This document shows positions 9,586 through 17,439 of a DNA stretch of 64,000 nucleotides, piece after piece; within the stretch, counting starts at the first letter, position 1; every line of letters begins with the position of its first letter. Below the pieces are notes generated by a model. That model did not search any database and was not told where the DNA came from. It saw only the letters and a list, made by a program, of their open reading frames with translations. This DNA comes from JABWCE01 sp964355045. Its GTDB lineage: Bacteria; Bacteroidota; Bacteroidia; NS11-12g; UBA9320. Location: NCBI GenBank assembly GCA_964355045.1, contig CAYHCM010000001.1, positions 21,129-85,128 on the forward strand, read 5' to 3'. The translations under genes and the position numbers were made by a program.

Positions 9586-10995
9586 ATGAAAAGAATCGCA
9601 TTTGTATTCCTCAGTTTAATTTTTATTCAACATAGCTTTGCCAAAATATGGAAGGTAGGTTCTACCCGAATTTACATTATGCCGAGTCAGGTTTCTAACC
9701 TGGTTGGCAATGGCGACACGGTGGAAATAGAAGCCGGAATTTACAATTCGGATGTGGCTAAATGGACTGCCAATAATCTTTTGCTAAAAGGAATTGGCGG
9801 AATGGCACATCTCAAATCGAATGGAAACGCATATGGAGGAAAAGGAATCTGGGTAATTGCCGGAAATAATACAAAAGTTGAATATATTGAATTTTCATTA
9901 TGTGCGGTTGTTGATCATAATGGCGCAGGTATCCGGCTTGAAGGTATGAATCTTACCGTTAGCCACTGCTATTTCCATAATAATGAAAACGGAATTCTTG
10001 CTGGTAAAATAAATCCTTGTACCATTCTTATTGAGTTTTCAGAATTTGGATACAATGGTTATGGAGATGGTTTCACGCACAATCTTTATATAGGCAATAT
10101 TGATACCCTCAGGTTTCAATATAACTATTCTCATCATGCCAGTGTTGGCCATGAGCTGAAAAGCCGGGCCAATGTCAACTTTATTTTATACAATCGGTTG
10201 AGCGATGAAACCTCCGGCACAGCCAGCCGAAGTATTGATTTGCCAAATGGAGGTGCGGCCTATATCATTGGTAATATAATTGAACAAGGTCCTCAATCTC
10301 AAAATTCAAATATAATAGGGTATGGACTTGAAGGCTTGACCAATCCGGCCATTAGTGAAGTTTATGCCATTAATAATACCCTGATTAATAACCGAAGCAC
10401 TGGTAGTTTTTTCGCCTTTCAAACCGGAACCGTATTATTTAAAGGGTATAACAATATCCTTGCCGGAAACGGAAGTTTTGTGACCGGAAATTTTCCTGCC
10501 AATGTTGATACCTCCAACAATAAGGTTTCTACCAATATTGGTGGTTTTGGTTTTGTGGATGTTTCAAGCTATGATTATCATATTAAAAGCAGCAGCACTT
10601 CGTTACTAAATGCCGGAAAAAATCCCGGCACCGCCAACTCATTTTCACTTAGTCCAATCAAAGAATATGTTCATTCCAATAATTCAAAAACCCGCTGTTC
10701 ATCAGGAACTTTGGATATTGGCGCCTTTGAATATTGCACGGTTGGTATTGACCGAGCACAAACGAATAATTTCAAAATTTATCCAAATCCCGGTACAGGA
10801 AAAATATATGTTGAGTCGAAATTACCATCTTTAAATGAAATCAGAATTTATAATTTATTAGGTGAAACAGTTTTTCAATCTGAAATTTCAGGTAACAAAT
10901 ATGAATTAAACCTGAAATTGAAAAATGGGATTTATTTCTATGAAGTAAGTAATAAAAATCAATTTATCTCGAAAGGGAAACTCGTTATAGAATAA
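9586..10995 (+). CDS. Secreted right-handed beta-helix protein with T9SS sorting domain
   Basis: 469 residues. Signal peptide MKRIAFVFLSLIFIQHSFA. The body (about 30-380) repeats short N/G-rich turns such as ISHCYFHNNENGILAG-like and YNYSHHASVGHELKS, typical of pectate-lyase-like parallel beta-helices that bind or cut polysaccharide. The last 75 residues begin FKIYPNPGTGKIYVES and end NGIYFYEVSNKNQFISKGKLVIE-like: a type A T9SS sorting domain, so the protein should cross the outer membrane by T9SS and be anchored or released. A second protein of this design is at 34328-35967. Substrate cannot be told from the sequence. The 210 bp upstream hold only the terminator and AT-rich DNA. Confidence 0.85.
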   Translation: MKRIAFVFLSLIFIQHSFAKIWKVGSTRIYIMPSQVSNLVGNGDTVEIEAGIYNSDVAKWTANNLLLKGIGGMAHLKSNGNAYGGKGIWVIAGNNTKVEYIEFSLCAVVDHNGAGIRLEGMNLTVSHCYFHNNENGILAGKINPCTILIEFSEFGYNGYGDGFTHNLYIGNIDTLRFQYNYSHHASVGHELKSRANVNFILYNRLSDETSGTASRSIDLPNGGAAYIIGNIIEQGPQSQNSNIIGYGLEGLTNPAISEVYAINNTLINNRSTGSFFAFQTGTVLFKGYNNILAGNGSFVTGNFPANVDTSNNKVSTNIGGFGFVDVSSYDYHIKSSSTSLLNAGKNPGTANSFSLSPIKEYVHSNNSKTRCSSGTLDIGAFEYCTVGIDRAQTNNFKIYPNPGTGKIYVESKLPSLNEIRIYNLLGETVFQSEISGNKYELNLKLKNGIYFYEVSNKNQFISKGKLVIE

Positions 10996-11011
10996 AATTT
11001 ATTGACAAATT

Positions 11012-12025
11012 CTATTTTGCGTTAAAGTATTTCACCGTTTCTTCCACCGCTTTTTCAATGGAAGTAAATTCAAAACTCAAAGCCTCTTTTATTTTTTTAT
11101 TTGAATATTCCACCTTTTTCAAACTGCTCGTGGCCGATTCCTGTGTTATTAATCCTTTGGTTCCGGTTAGTAATGATATAAGTTCAAACCAGCGCCAGGC
11201 AATAGCTGTTATAAAAGGACCGGCTTTTATAAAAGGTCTTCTTTTGCCAAAAGCATCCGCCACACAATTCATAAAATGTCGAAGCGGCATATTTTCGCCA
11301 GCAATTAAAAACCTTTCAGATTTAATGTCACTTTCAGCTAAAGCAATCATAGCCTGTGCTACATCGTTTACATAAACAAAAGCATTGCTGCCATCGGTAT
11401 AAAAAGGAAAATTTTTAAAACCATTAATAAAAAAACGCCCTGTAGCTTTTTGCCAATCACCCGGCCCTATAATCATGGTCGGGTTTATGATTACTGCATC
11501 CAATCCTTCTTCAATACCACGCCATACTTCCAACTCACCATAATATTTACTTATTGAATAATTAGATGGGTTATCTTTTTCATCCCATTGATTCGTTTCA
11601 TTAGTCACTTGGTTTCCTTCAGCTTTGCCAATTGCTGCTGTACTGCTTGCGTAAATTAATTTTTTAACCCCTTTTGCAAGGCATGCGTTTACCACATTTT
11701 CCGTTCCTTTTACATTTGTTAGTAATAATTTTTCCCGGTCCGATTTATTAAATGAAACAATACCTGCACAATGGAAAACAAACCGATCTTTTTCAAAAAA
11801 TTCTTCAATAGTGTCATAATCGGTAATATCACCCTCAACCCATTTCAAATTATTTATCACCGAACTTTGGTCATGTCTAAAATAAAGGCCTGATATAAAA
11901 GTAAACTCATTCATTGAAGATTGAGCACGTTTAAGTGCCTTAACTGCATAGCCTTTGTGCAGTAATGCACATACTAAATGAGCTCCTAAAAAGCCCGAGG
12001 CTCCGGTAACAAATGCGGGTTGCAA
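11012..12025 (-). CDS. NAD(P)-dependent epimerase/dehydratase (extended SDR)
   Basis: 337 residues. Rossmann motif VTGASGFLGAHLV at the N-terminus, the catalytic YSISKYYGE (YxxxK), an upstream Ser in YASSTAAIG, and PTMIIGPGDW. The pattern is closest to dihydroflavonol-4-reductase-like/NAD-dependent epimerases of Bacteroidota, whose substrates are mostly unknown. It starts at TTG 12025 (MQPAF); there is no nearby ATG in frame. The start region overlaps a promoter box for the divergent gene at 12070. Confidence 0.82.
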   Translation of the reverse strand: MQPAFVTGASGFLGAHLVCALLHKGYAVKALKRAQSSMNEFTFISGLYFRHDQSSVINNLKWVEGDITDYDTIEEFFEKDRFVFHCAGIVSFNKSDREKLLLTNVKGTENVVNACLAKGVKKLIYASSTAAIGKAEGNQVTNETNQWDEKDNPSNYSISKYYGELEVWRGIEEGLDAVIINPTMIIGPGDWQKATGRFFINGFKNFPFYTDGSNAFVYVNDVAQAMIALAESDIKSERFLIAGENMPLRHFMNCVADAFGKRRPFIKAGPFITAIAWRWFELISLLTGTKGLITQESATSSLKKVEYSNKKIKEALSFEFTSIEKAVEETVKYFNAK

Positions 12026-12036
12026 TACGAATAATT

Positions 12037-12044
12037 TAACTTTG
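12037..12044 (+). promoter_or_regulatory. TAnnTTTG -7 box
   Basis: TAACTTTG fits the Bacteroidota -7 consensus and stands 25 nt before the ATG of the arginase-like gene. No good TTTG is seen at the -33 spacing. Confidence 0.55.
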
Positions 12045-12069
12045 CTAAATTAGTTCATGAAATCCAATC

Positions 12070-13194
12070 ATGCTTAAAGAATTTTTAAGTCCATATATAC
12101 CCAAACCAAGTACCTGGAGAGAAACCTCTTTAGGACATCTTACCTGTTTTTATGATACCGAAATACCTGATTTTGCTGAAACCGATATTGCTATAATCGG
12201 CATTCCCGACGGACGACATTCCAACGGGAATGAAAGTTGTAAACTGGCACCCGATACTATCCGGGATGAATTTTATAAACTTATAAGGCAAAATACCCGA
12301 TTACGGCTTAGCGATTTGGGAAATATAAATCCGGGCGACACATTTGAAGATAGCGTGGCCGCCTTGAAACTAATAACCGAAACACTCCTTAAGGAAAATA
12401 TTATCCCACTGATTTTGGGCGGTACAATTGAATTGGCCTACGGACAGTACCTCGCTTATGAAAAAATTTGCAAAAATCTGGAATACGTATGCATAAGCCC
12501 TGATTTTGATTTAAAAAATGAAACCTATCTCCGAAAAATTTGCACCTACCAGCCGAATTATCTTTTCAATATTAATATCCTTGGTTTCCAAACCTATTTG
12601 GTAGAAGACGATAGTCTGGCGGTATTGCAAAAATTATTTTTTGAAGCAAACAGATTGGGGCCATTAAAAAAGGATATGACCGATACCGAACCTATGATTC
12701 GCAATGCCGACATGGTAACCTTAAATATGTCGGCTATAAAACAAGCCGATTCGCCCGGGCATGCCAATGGAAATCCAAATGGTTTTTCGGGTGAAGAAGC
12801 CTGTCAGTTGGCCTGGTATTCAGGTTTGGCCGATAAAGTAAAAACGTTTGGGATTTATGAACTTAATCCTGATTATGACGAATACAGACAGTCGGCCAAG
12901 TTAGCTGCGCAAATGGCATGGTATTTTATTGACGGATTTTATAACCGGAAAAATGACAACCCTGTAATGCATCAGGAATTTTTGAAATACCGCTGTACCC
13001 TTGGCGAAGGCCAACCTGATGCCGTATTTTTTAAAAGTAAATTGAGCGACCGTTGGTGGATGGAAATTCCTTACCCCGATAATTATGGTGATCACAGCGT
13101 TTTAGTGCCTTGCTCTTATAATGATTACCTGATGGCATCAAAAGGAGAAATGCCTGACAGATTTTGGCGCGGATTTCAAAAAATAAATATGTAA
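12070..13194 (+). CDS. Arginase/formimidoylglutamase-fold protein with degenerate metal site
   Basis: 374 residues with the ureohydrolase layout: IAIIGIPDGRHSNGNESCKLAP early, then glycine turn, central strand and C-terminal blocks in the expected order. The manganese ligands are missing: the GGxH block reads LGGTIELAYG (116-125, no His), the DxHxD block reads SPDFD (143-147, middle His lost and spacing changed), and the late SxDxDxxDP block reads TLNMSAIKQAD (217-227). A related protein in other Bacteroidota is often named formimidoylglutamase although it shows similar losses. Activity as a Mn hydrolase is therefore doubtful. The C-terminal DRWWMEIPYP...LVPCSYNDY part is conserved in that family. 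A 45-residue lipoprotein follows. Confidence 0.75.
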   Translation: MLKEFLSPYIPKPSTWRETSLGHLTCFYDTEIPDFAETDIAIIGIPDGRHSNGNESCKLAPDTIRDEFYKLIRQNTRLRLSDLGNINPGDTFEDSVAALKLITETLLKENIIPLILGGTIELAYGQYLAYEKICKNLEYVCISPDFDLKNETYLRKICTYQPNYLFNINILGFQTYLVEDDSLAVLQKLFFEANRLGPLKKDMTDTEPMIRNADMVTLNMSAIKQADSPGHANGNPNGFSGEEACQLAWYSGLADKVKTFGIYELNPDYDEYRQSAKLAAQMAWYFIDGFYNRKNDNPVMHQEFLKYRCTLGEGQPDAVFFKSKLSDRWWMEIPYPDNYGDHSVLVPCSYNDYLMASKGEMPDRFWRGFQKINM

Positions 13195-13239
13195 CTTTGA
13201 TACATCATACTAAAAACCTAAAATAAAAGTTAACCTAAT

Positions 13240-13377
13240 ATGAGAAGTTCTAAATTTTTAAAAATCGTAATCCTTTCTCTGGGAATTTTAATCCTCTTCG
13301 ATTCATGTTCATCGGCCCGCACCAAGCGGGGTTGCGATGGAGGTAAAAAAACAAGAGTGCCTTTTGGGTATATGTAG
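13240..13377 (+). CDS. 45-residue Cys-containing lipoprotein
   Basis: Short ORF 45 nt after the arginase-like gene. It reads MRSSKFLKIVILSLGILI, then LFDSCSSARTKRGCDGG and KKTRVPFGYM. The first 25 residues are a clear lipoprotein signal with the lipobox Cys at 25; the mature peptide is only 21 residues, basic, with a second Cys. Coding sense is supported by the clean signal peptide and position; function is unknown. The mature part looks too short for an enzyme; a small envelope accessory or anchor is possible (inference). Confidence 0.55.
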   Translation: MRSSKFLKIVILSLGILILFDSCSSARTKRGCDGGKKTRVPFGYM

Positions 13378-13450
13378 AGGGATTATTTATATCTATTTCT
13401 TTGATTGGTTGTTTTGTATAATTATGGAAAAATCAACTAATATTTCCTAT

Positions 13451-13548
13451 CGGTTGGTGTCACCAACCGAAACAAATTTTCCTCTTTCCTTGTGGTTGGT
13501 GTCACCAAACGAAACTGCTGAATATTTTCCAATAGGTTGGTGTAACCA
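13451..13548. repeat. Three-unit palindrome array, 41-42 bp period
   Basis: Unit 1 is a perfect inverted repeat CGGTTGGTG-T-CACCAACCG (13451-13469). Units 2 (13494-13510) and 3 (13535-13548) are decaying copies 42 and 41 bp further on. A further copy sits at 7352-7373. The spacers are too short for CRISPR. An open frame running through this stretch is not a gene. Confidence 0.75.
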
Positions 13549-13561
13549 AAAAATAAAAAAA

Positions 13562-13849
13562 TCAATAATTCAATAAGGAGCCATGAATTATTAATTTTAC
13601 TTCGGTTCTATCATATTCTACAGCATATGCAATAACCCAATCATTGTAAAAGAAATAACGCCAATTCATCGATTTAAATTCAGGATATTTACATATGGCA
13701 TGATTGTTAAAAGTAGTCAGCGTTTTCTTAATAAAATTCAAAAAAAAGATTGTAAATTTTTTGCCGCTTCCGGGAGTATTTTTTCTCTCAATAAATTTTT
13801 CAATCTCGGTTAAAGTCGCAAAAGCCTCTGCTTTTATCTTTATTTTCAT
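13562..13849 (-). CDS. RelE/ParE-family toxin
   Basis: 95 residues. The order KIKAEAFATLTEIEKFIE, then FKSMNWRYFFYNDWVIAYAVE and a C-terminal VKLIIHG strand matches the compact RelE/ParE fold (two helices, then a beta sheet). The upstream 80-residue gene overlaps it by 4 nt, the normal antitoxin-first arrangement. RelE toxins cut mRNA on ribosomes while ParE toxins poison gyrase; which applies here cannot be decided by eye. Confidence 0.78.
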   Translation of the reverse strand: MKIKIKAEAFATLTEIEKFIERKNTPGSGKKFTIFFLNFIKKTLTTFNNHAICKYPEFKSMNWRYFFYNDWVIAYAVEYDRTEVKLIIHGSLLNY

Positions 13850-14088
13850 TCTGATAAACTTAAAATAAGAGAATCTATATCTAACGATTCACTATTCTCA
13901 ACTCGGCTTATATATTCTACTAATTCAGATTTTTTCGCTTTTCTACCAATTCCAAAACCTACATCCTTTGCAGTTAAAGATATTGATTTTCCGGAATTGA
14001 CTTTTTGAGTTTTTACCCCAAGTTCTTTTAATAAACCTAAAATCATTTTATCCTTAGAAGAATTAGAAAGTTCAATAAGATATTCCAT
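13846..14088 (-). CDS. Antitoxin partner of the RelE/ParE toxin
   Basis: 80 residues, start MEYLIELSNSSKDKM. It has no strong named motif but shows the usual antitoxin form: an N-terminal strand-like part, a middle GKSISLTAKDVGFGIGRKA segment and an acidic C-terminal tail (ENSESLDIDSLILSLSE) suited to wrap the toxin. Its stop overlaps the toxin start (ATGA). Identity rests mainly on context. Confidence 0.72.
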   Translation of the reverse strand: MEYLIELSNSSKDKMILGLLKELGVKTQKVNSGKSISLTAKDVGFGIGRKAKKSELVEYISRVENSESLDIDSLILSLSE

Positions 14089-14289
14089 GTTTCAAAATTA
14101 TTGATTTTTTATTCAGATGTTTCATAAAAAAAATNNNNNNNNNNNNNNNNNNNNNNNNNNNNNNNNNNNNNNNNNNNNNNNNNNNNNNNNNNNNNNNNNN
14201 NNNNNNNNNNNNNNNNNNNNNNNNNNNNNNNNNNATATTCCATGTTTCAAAATTATTGATTTTTTATTCAGATGTTTCATAAAAAAAAT
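14080..14289. other. False assembly gap: 55-bp flanks repeated around 100 N
   Basis: The 55 bp at 14080-14134 recur exactly at 14235-14289 on the far side of the N run (14135-14234). This is the mark of two contigs that overlap by one 55-mer but were scaffolded apart. Removing one copy and the N run leaves a normal short intergenic region. Confidence 0.92.
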
Positions 14290-14304
14290 TGAAAACTTAA
14301 CACT

Positions 14305-14925
14305 CTACCACAAATGCTCCGTCGAATTTTCAAGTGTCACTTTAAATTGGCCATCCCCCGTATGCTCAAGAATATATAAACATAAGTTTTGATGCCTGAA
14401 TTCTTCCATTTTACTTAAAGGAACATCCAACAATAAACACAGAAAACTTCGGATAGCCCGGCCATGCATACATATTAAAATGGTATTCTCGTGTTCCTGC
14501 GCCATTATTTTGTCTAAGGCCAACTTTTGCCTGTTATACATTTTATTAGGCGATTCGCCGTCGGCTATGGCTTTGTCCAAATACCCGGCTTTCCAATCTT
14601 CAATCATTTGGTGATAATGTAGCTGGTTAAGATTATTGGGAACGGCTCCTTCCATAATACCCCAGTTTATTTCATTCAAACCGGGCAATTTTTCATGTTC
14701 AATTTCCTTTTTTAAAAAAGGAGCAACGCTTTGAAAGGTGCGATTTAATTCAGAAATATAAATTTTATCAAATGGAATATGCTTGTAGGCCATGTAAAAA
14801 AGATGGGCCTGAAGCCTCCCTTTTTCGTTTAAATCGGAATTAATTCCACTTCCCTGAATAATTCCTCGTTTATTATACTCAGTTTCTCCATGTCGTATCA
14901 AGTAAATTGTTTTTTTTGTAGTCAA
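14305..14925 (-). CDS. Histidine phosphatase family protein
   Basis: 206 residues. The catalytic RHGETEYN (R11, H12) and the second His in ICMHGRAIRS (H154) mark the phosphoglycerate-mutase-like superfamily; LNEINWGIMEGAV carries the acid residue. Members are phosphatases or mutases for small phosphate esters; the substrate here is open. The start is TTG 14925. It is divergent from the menaquinone pair with an 11-nt gap, so both promoters must overlap the coding starts. Confidence 0.88.
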   Translation of the reverse strand: MTTKKTIYLIRHGETEYNKRGIIQGSGINSDLNEKGRLQAHLFYMAYKHIPFDKIYISELNRTFQSVAPFLKKEIEHEKLPGLNEINWGIMEGAVPNNLNQLHYHQMIEDWKAGYLDKAIADGESPNKMYNRQKLALDKIMAQEHENTILICMHGRAIRSFLCLLLDVPLSKMEEFRHQNLCLYILEHTGDGQFKVTLENSTEHLW

Positions 14926-14936
14926 ATTTGTAACCT

Positions 14937-15368
14937 ATGTTTTACAACAGCAAAAATATAACACTTGAATCATTAAATAAGCGAATAGAAAATACGCTTG
15001 GTTCTCATCTTGGAATGGAAGTTACCGAAATAGGCGACCATTATTTAATTATGAAAATGCCGGTTGACCATCGAACCATACAACCCATGGGCTATATAAA
15101 TGGCGGTGCAAGTATGGCTTTGGCGGAGGTGGCTGGCAGTTTGGCTGCAAGTTTATCGGTAAGTGATGACAAGGCCTGTGCCGGTTTGGATATAAATGGG
15201 AATCATATCAAATCTGTAAAATCGGGATATGTTTATGGAAAAGCAGTTCCTTTGCACTTGGGAAATAATACGCATGTATGGGAAATAAAAATAACTGACG
15301 AAAATCAAAACCTTATTTGCATTGCAAGACTTACTATTGCAGTAATTGATTTACCAAAAATAAAATGA
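14937..15368 (+). CDS. menI: Hotdog-fold thioesterase, probable DHNA-CoA hydrolase
   Basis: 143 residues. PaaI/YdiI-type hotdog protein: HLGMEVTEIGDHYLIMKMPV, then MGYINGGASMALAE with the catalytic Glu at 64. The His of the usual HGG turn is Asn (N55). It overlaps the isochorismate synthase gene by 4 nt, which favours the menaquinone role of releasing 1,4-dihydroxy-2-naphthoate from CoA. The family is broad, so the symbol rests on context as much as sequence. Confidence 0.78.
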   Translation: MFYNSKNITLESLNKRIENTLGSHLGMEVTEIGDHYLIMKMPVDHRTIQPMGYINGGASMALAEVAGSLAASLSVSDDKACAGLDINGNHIKSVKSGYVYGKAVPLHLGNNTHVWEIKITDENQNLICIARLTIAVIDLPKIK

Positions 15369-16354
15369 CCCAAAAACCTTTTGTTTATTGGAAAGAACCG
15401 GGTAAGGATGAAATTTTCACTATCCTGAATCCGATTTTTAAAAAAATAAAAAAACCTGAAATATCAATTGAGGGTTTTTTATTTTACCCCTATAAAAAAA
15501 ATGGCTCAGGCTATTTTATAAAAGGTGAAATTGAAAAAAGAAATGAACTTGATTTTCCACCGATTTTAAGTTCAAAGACTACTGATAGTAATTTTAATAA
15601 TAATTCAGGTCACTATATTTCCGTGGTAAATAATGCCATTAAAAACATAAAAAGCGGTTTTTACGAAAAAGTGGTTTTGGCCCGAACCTTTACCGAATCT
15701 CTTTCAGTAAAATTTCGATTAAACGATTTTTTTAAAAAATTAATAAATGCCTACCCAAATTCGTTTGTTTACTGCATAGGTTTGGATAAGGAAATATGGA
15801 TTGGTGCCAGTCCGGAGGTATTTTTAAAAAAGGAAAAGGATTTGTTTTTAACCTATGCTATGGCCGGAACAAGGCAACCTGATTCCTTAACCCCTTTTGG
15901 CACGAAAGAAAAAGCTGAACAGGAAATTGTTAAAAATTATATTCTGAATATTCTCAACGAAAAACATTCTGATACAATTGAAATTACTCATTTGGAGGAA
16001 ATAAATACCGGAAACCTGAAACATTTAATAACAGAAATAAAATTTAAAACCCAAACGCCATTAGAAATTATTCAAAAACTTCATCCAACGCCGGCTGTAT
16101 GCGGTACACCATTGGATAGTGCTGCCGCATTTATAAAAGAAAATGAAAAATTTGACCGGGCATATTATTCAGGATTCTTAGGTCCGGTATATGAAAATAA
16201 AGATTTTTCGCTTTGGGTAAATTTAAGATGTGCCAAAATTAATGCCGGCCAAATTACCTATTATGCCGGAGCAGGAATAGTAGCTGAAAGCCAGGCCGAA
16301 GCCGAGTGGCTTGAAACGGAACGAAAAATGGATACTTTGAGGTTATTATTATAA
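15365..16354 (+). CDS. menF: Isochorismate synthase
   Basis: 329 residues, chorismate-binding fold. SGFYEKVVLART, IGASPEVFL, AMAGTRQ, HPTPAVCGTPLDSA, FDRAYYSGFLGPV and YYAGAGIVAESQAEAEWLETERK are the family blocks in order. It turns chorismate into isochorismate, the first menaquinone step. The short length, lacking a long N-terminal domain, is usual in Bacteroidota. It ends 6 nt into the convergent HIT gene. Confidence 0.9.
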   Translation: MTQKPFVYWKEPGKDEIFTILNPIFKKIKKPEISIEGFLFYPYKKNGSGYFIKGEIEKRNELDFPPILSSKTTDSNFNNNSGHYISVVNNAIKNIKSGFYEKVVLARTFTESLSVKFRLNDFFKKLINAYPNSFVYCIGLDKEIWIGASPEVFLKKEKDLFLTYAMAGTRQPDSLTPFGTKEKAEQEIVKNYILNILNEKHSDTIEITHLEEINTGNLKHLITEIKFKTQTPLEIIQKLHPTPAVCGTPLDSAAAFIKENEKFDRAYYSGFLGPVYENKDFSLWVNLRCAKINAGQITYYAGAGIVAESQAEAEWLETERKMDTLRLLL

Positions 16355-16738
16355 ATATTTTCGGATTAAACTGGCTGTGGCAGCTAATTCTTCATGGGTT
16401 GGTTTCATTTTTTCTTTAGAAAAATCCATATCTGAAACCGAATTAATCGGTATCAGGTGAATATGTGCATGTGGTACTTCCAATCCAATAACCGCTATCC
16501 CTATTTTCGAACATGGAATGGCTGATTTTATGGCTTTGGCAATTTTTTGCGAGAACAAATGCAAAGCTGCTAGATCGGAGGGAGGCATATCAAAAATATA
16601 ATCAACCTGTAGCTTTGGAATTACCAATACATGTCCCGCTTTCAAAGGCATAATATCTAAAAAAGCCAAATGGTCATCATCTTCGGCTATTTTATGGCAA
16701 GGGATTTCGCCGTTTATTATTTTAGTAAATATGGACAT
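16349..16738 (-). CDS. HIT family protein
   Basis: 129 residues with the histidine triad HAHIHLIP (H90, H92, H94) and the N-terminal IFTKIINGEIPCHKIAEDD block. HIT proteins hydrolyse nucleoside phosphoramidates or dinucleotides. It lies downstream of greA on the same strand, separated by two perfect palindromes, so co-transcription is possible but may be attenuated. Confidence 0.93.
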   Translation of the reverse strand: MSIFTKIINGEIPCHKIAEDDDHLAFLDIMPLKAGHVLVIPKLQVDYIFDMPPSDLAALHLFSQKIAKAIKSAIPCSKIGIAVIGLEVPHAHIHLIPINSVSDMDFSKEKMKPTHEELAATASLIRKYL

Positions 16739-16763
16739 ACTATTTATGATTTTAGATTTATTT

Positions 16764-16829
16764 CCGTCACTTTAAAGTGACGGCAATAGATGATTTTTAG
16801 ATTTGACAACTTTTAAAAAGTTGTCAAAT
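16764..16829. repeat. Two adjacent perfect palindromes
   Basis: CCGTCACTTT/AAAGTGACGG at 16764-16783 (10-bp arms, no loop) and ATTTGACAACTTTT-A-AAAAGTTGTCAAAT at 16801-16829 (14-bp arms, one-base centre). They lie between greA and the HIT gene. Neither has a long T run, so they look more like REP-type elements than terminators, though RNA from either strand would fold. Confidence 0.8.
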
Positions 16830-16845
16830 CTTTAAACATTCCCAT

Positions 16846-17319
16846 TTAAGCTACCGAAATTTCAAGAATTTCAAAATTAATAATTCCAACCGGCACTGTT
16901 ACTTCTACTATATCTCCAACTTTTTTGCCCATTAAGCCCATACCAATTGGTGATTTAACGGATATTTTACCCAATTTAAGGTCGGCCTCTTTTTCTGAAA
17001 CAATGGTATATTTTACATTGGTATTCGTTTTTAAATTAAGAACCGTTACCTTGGTTAGTATTCCTACTTTGCTAAGATCTACTTTGGTTTCATCCAATAT
17101 CCGGCTATCGCCTAAAATATTTTTTAACTTTGAAATTTTCATTTCAAGCATTCCCTGAGCTTCCTTGGCTGCATCGTATTCGGCATTTTCTGATAGGTCT
17201 CCCTTTTCTTTAGCCTCAGCTATTTGGCCGCTGATTCTGCGACGTTCTACTTTTTCTAACTGTTCAATTTCCTTTACCAGGGCATCGTAACCAACTTTGG
17301 TCATGTAATTAATAGCCAT
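16846..17319 (-). CDS. greA: Transcription elongation factor GreA
   Basis: 157 residues. The N-terminal coiled coil carries the signature GDLSENAEYDAAKEAQG, whose acidic tip residues help RNA polymerase cleave backtracked RNA; the C-terminal part has the FKBP-like domain (GIMGLMGKKVGD-like). The start MAINYMTK is at ATG 17319. Length is normal. Confidence 0.95.
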   Translation of the reverse strand: MAINYMTKVGYDALVKEIEQLEKVERRRISGQIAEAKEKGDLSENAEYDAAKEAQGMLEMKISKLKNILGDSRILDETKVDLSKVGILTKVTVLNLKTNTNVKYTIVSEKEADLKLGKISVKSPIGMGLMGKKVGDIVEVTVPVGIINFEILEISVA

Positions 17320-17344
17320 ACAAATAATAATTAATTAATAGGGG

Positions 17345-17385
17345 TATAAAAATAAAGTTGCACCAACCGGAATGGCTGATGCAAC
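17345..17385 (-). terminator. Terminator of the TonB/T9SS/PorV operon
   Basis: On the minus strand GTTGCATCAGCC-ATTCC-GGTTGGTGCAAC forms a 12-pair stem (two G-U pairs) followed by TTTATTTTTAT. It stands between the PorV-like gene and greA. Confidence 0.8.
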
Positions 17386-17439
17386 GCTACAAATATAATT
17401 TCTTTGTTATTAAGTCCTGCTTTCTTTTTAGCTAAATTT

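Noticed and set aside
13451..13548. Possible CRISPR array
   Set aside because: Three units only, spacers under about 25 bp, repeats decay and are themselves palindromic; no cas genes.
13337..13576. 79-residue plus-strand ORF
   Set aside because: It overlaps the small lipoprotein and reads through the palindrome array; composition follows the repeats.
14080..14289. 55-bp direct repeats as possible attachment or target-site duplications
   Set aside because: The same 55-bp length at four N runs shows a k-mer overlap artefact, not biology.
17390..17397. TATATTTG on the minus strand as greA promoter
   Set aside because: It fits the -7 consensus but lies upstream of the operon terminator hairpin, so a transcript from it would probably stop before greA; left unassigned.
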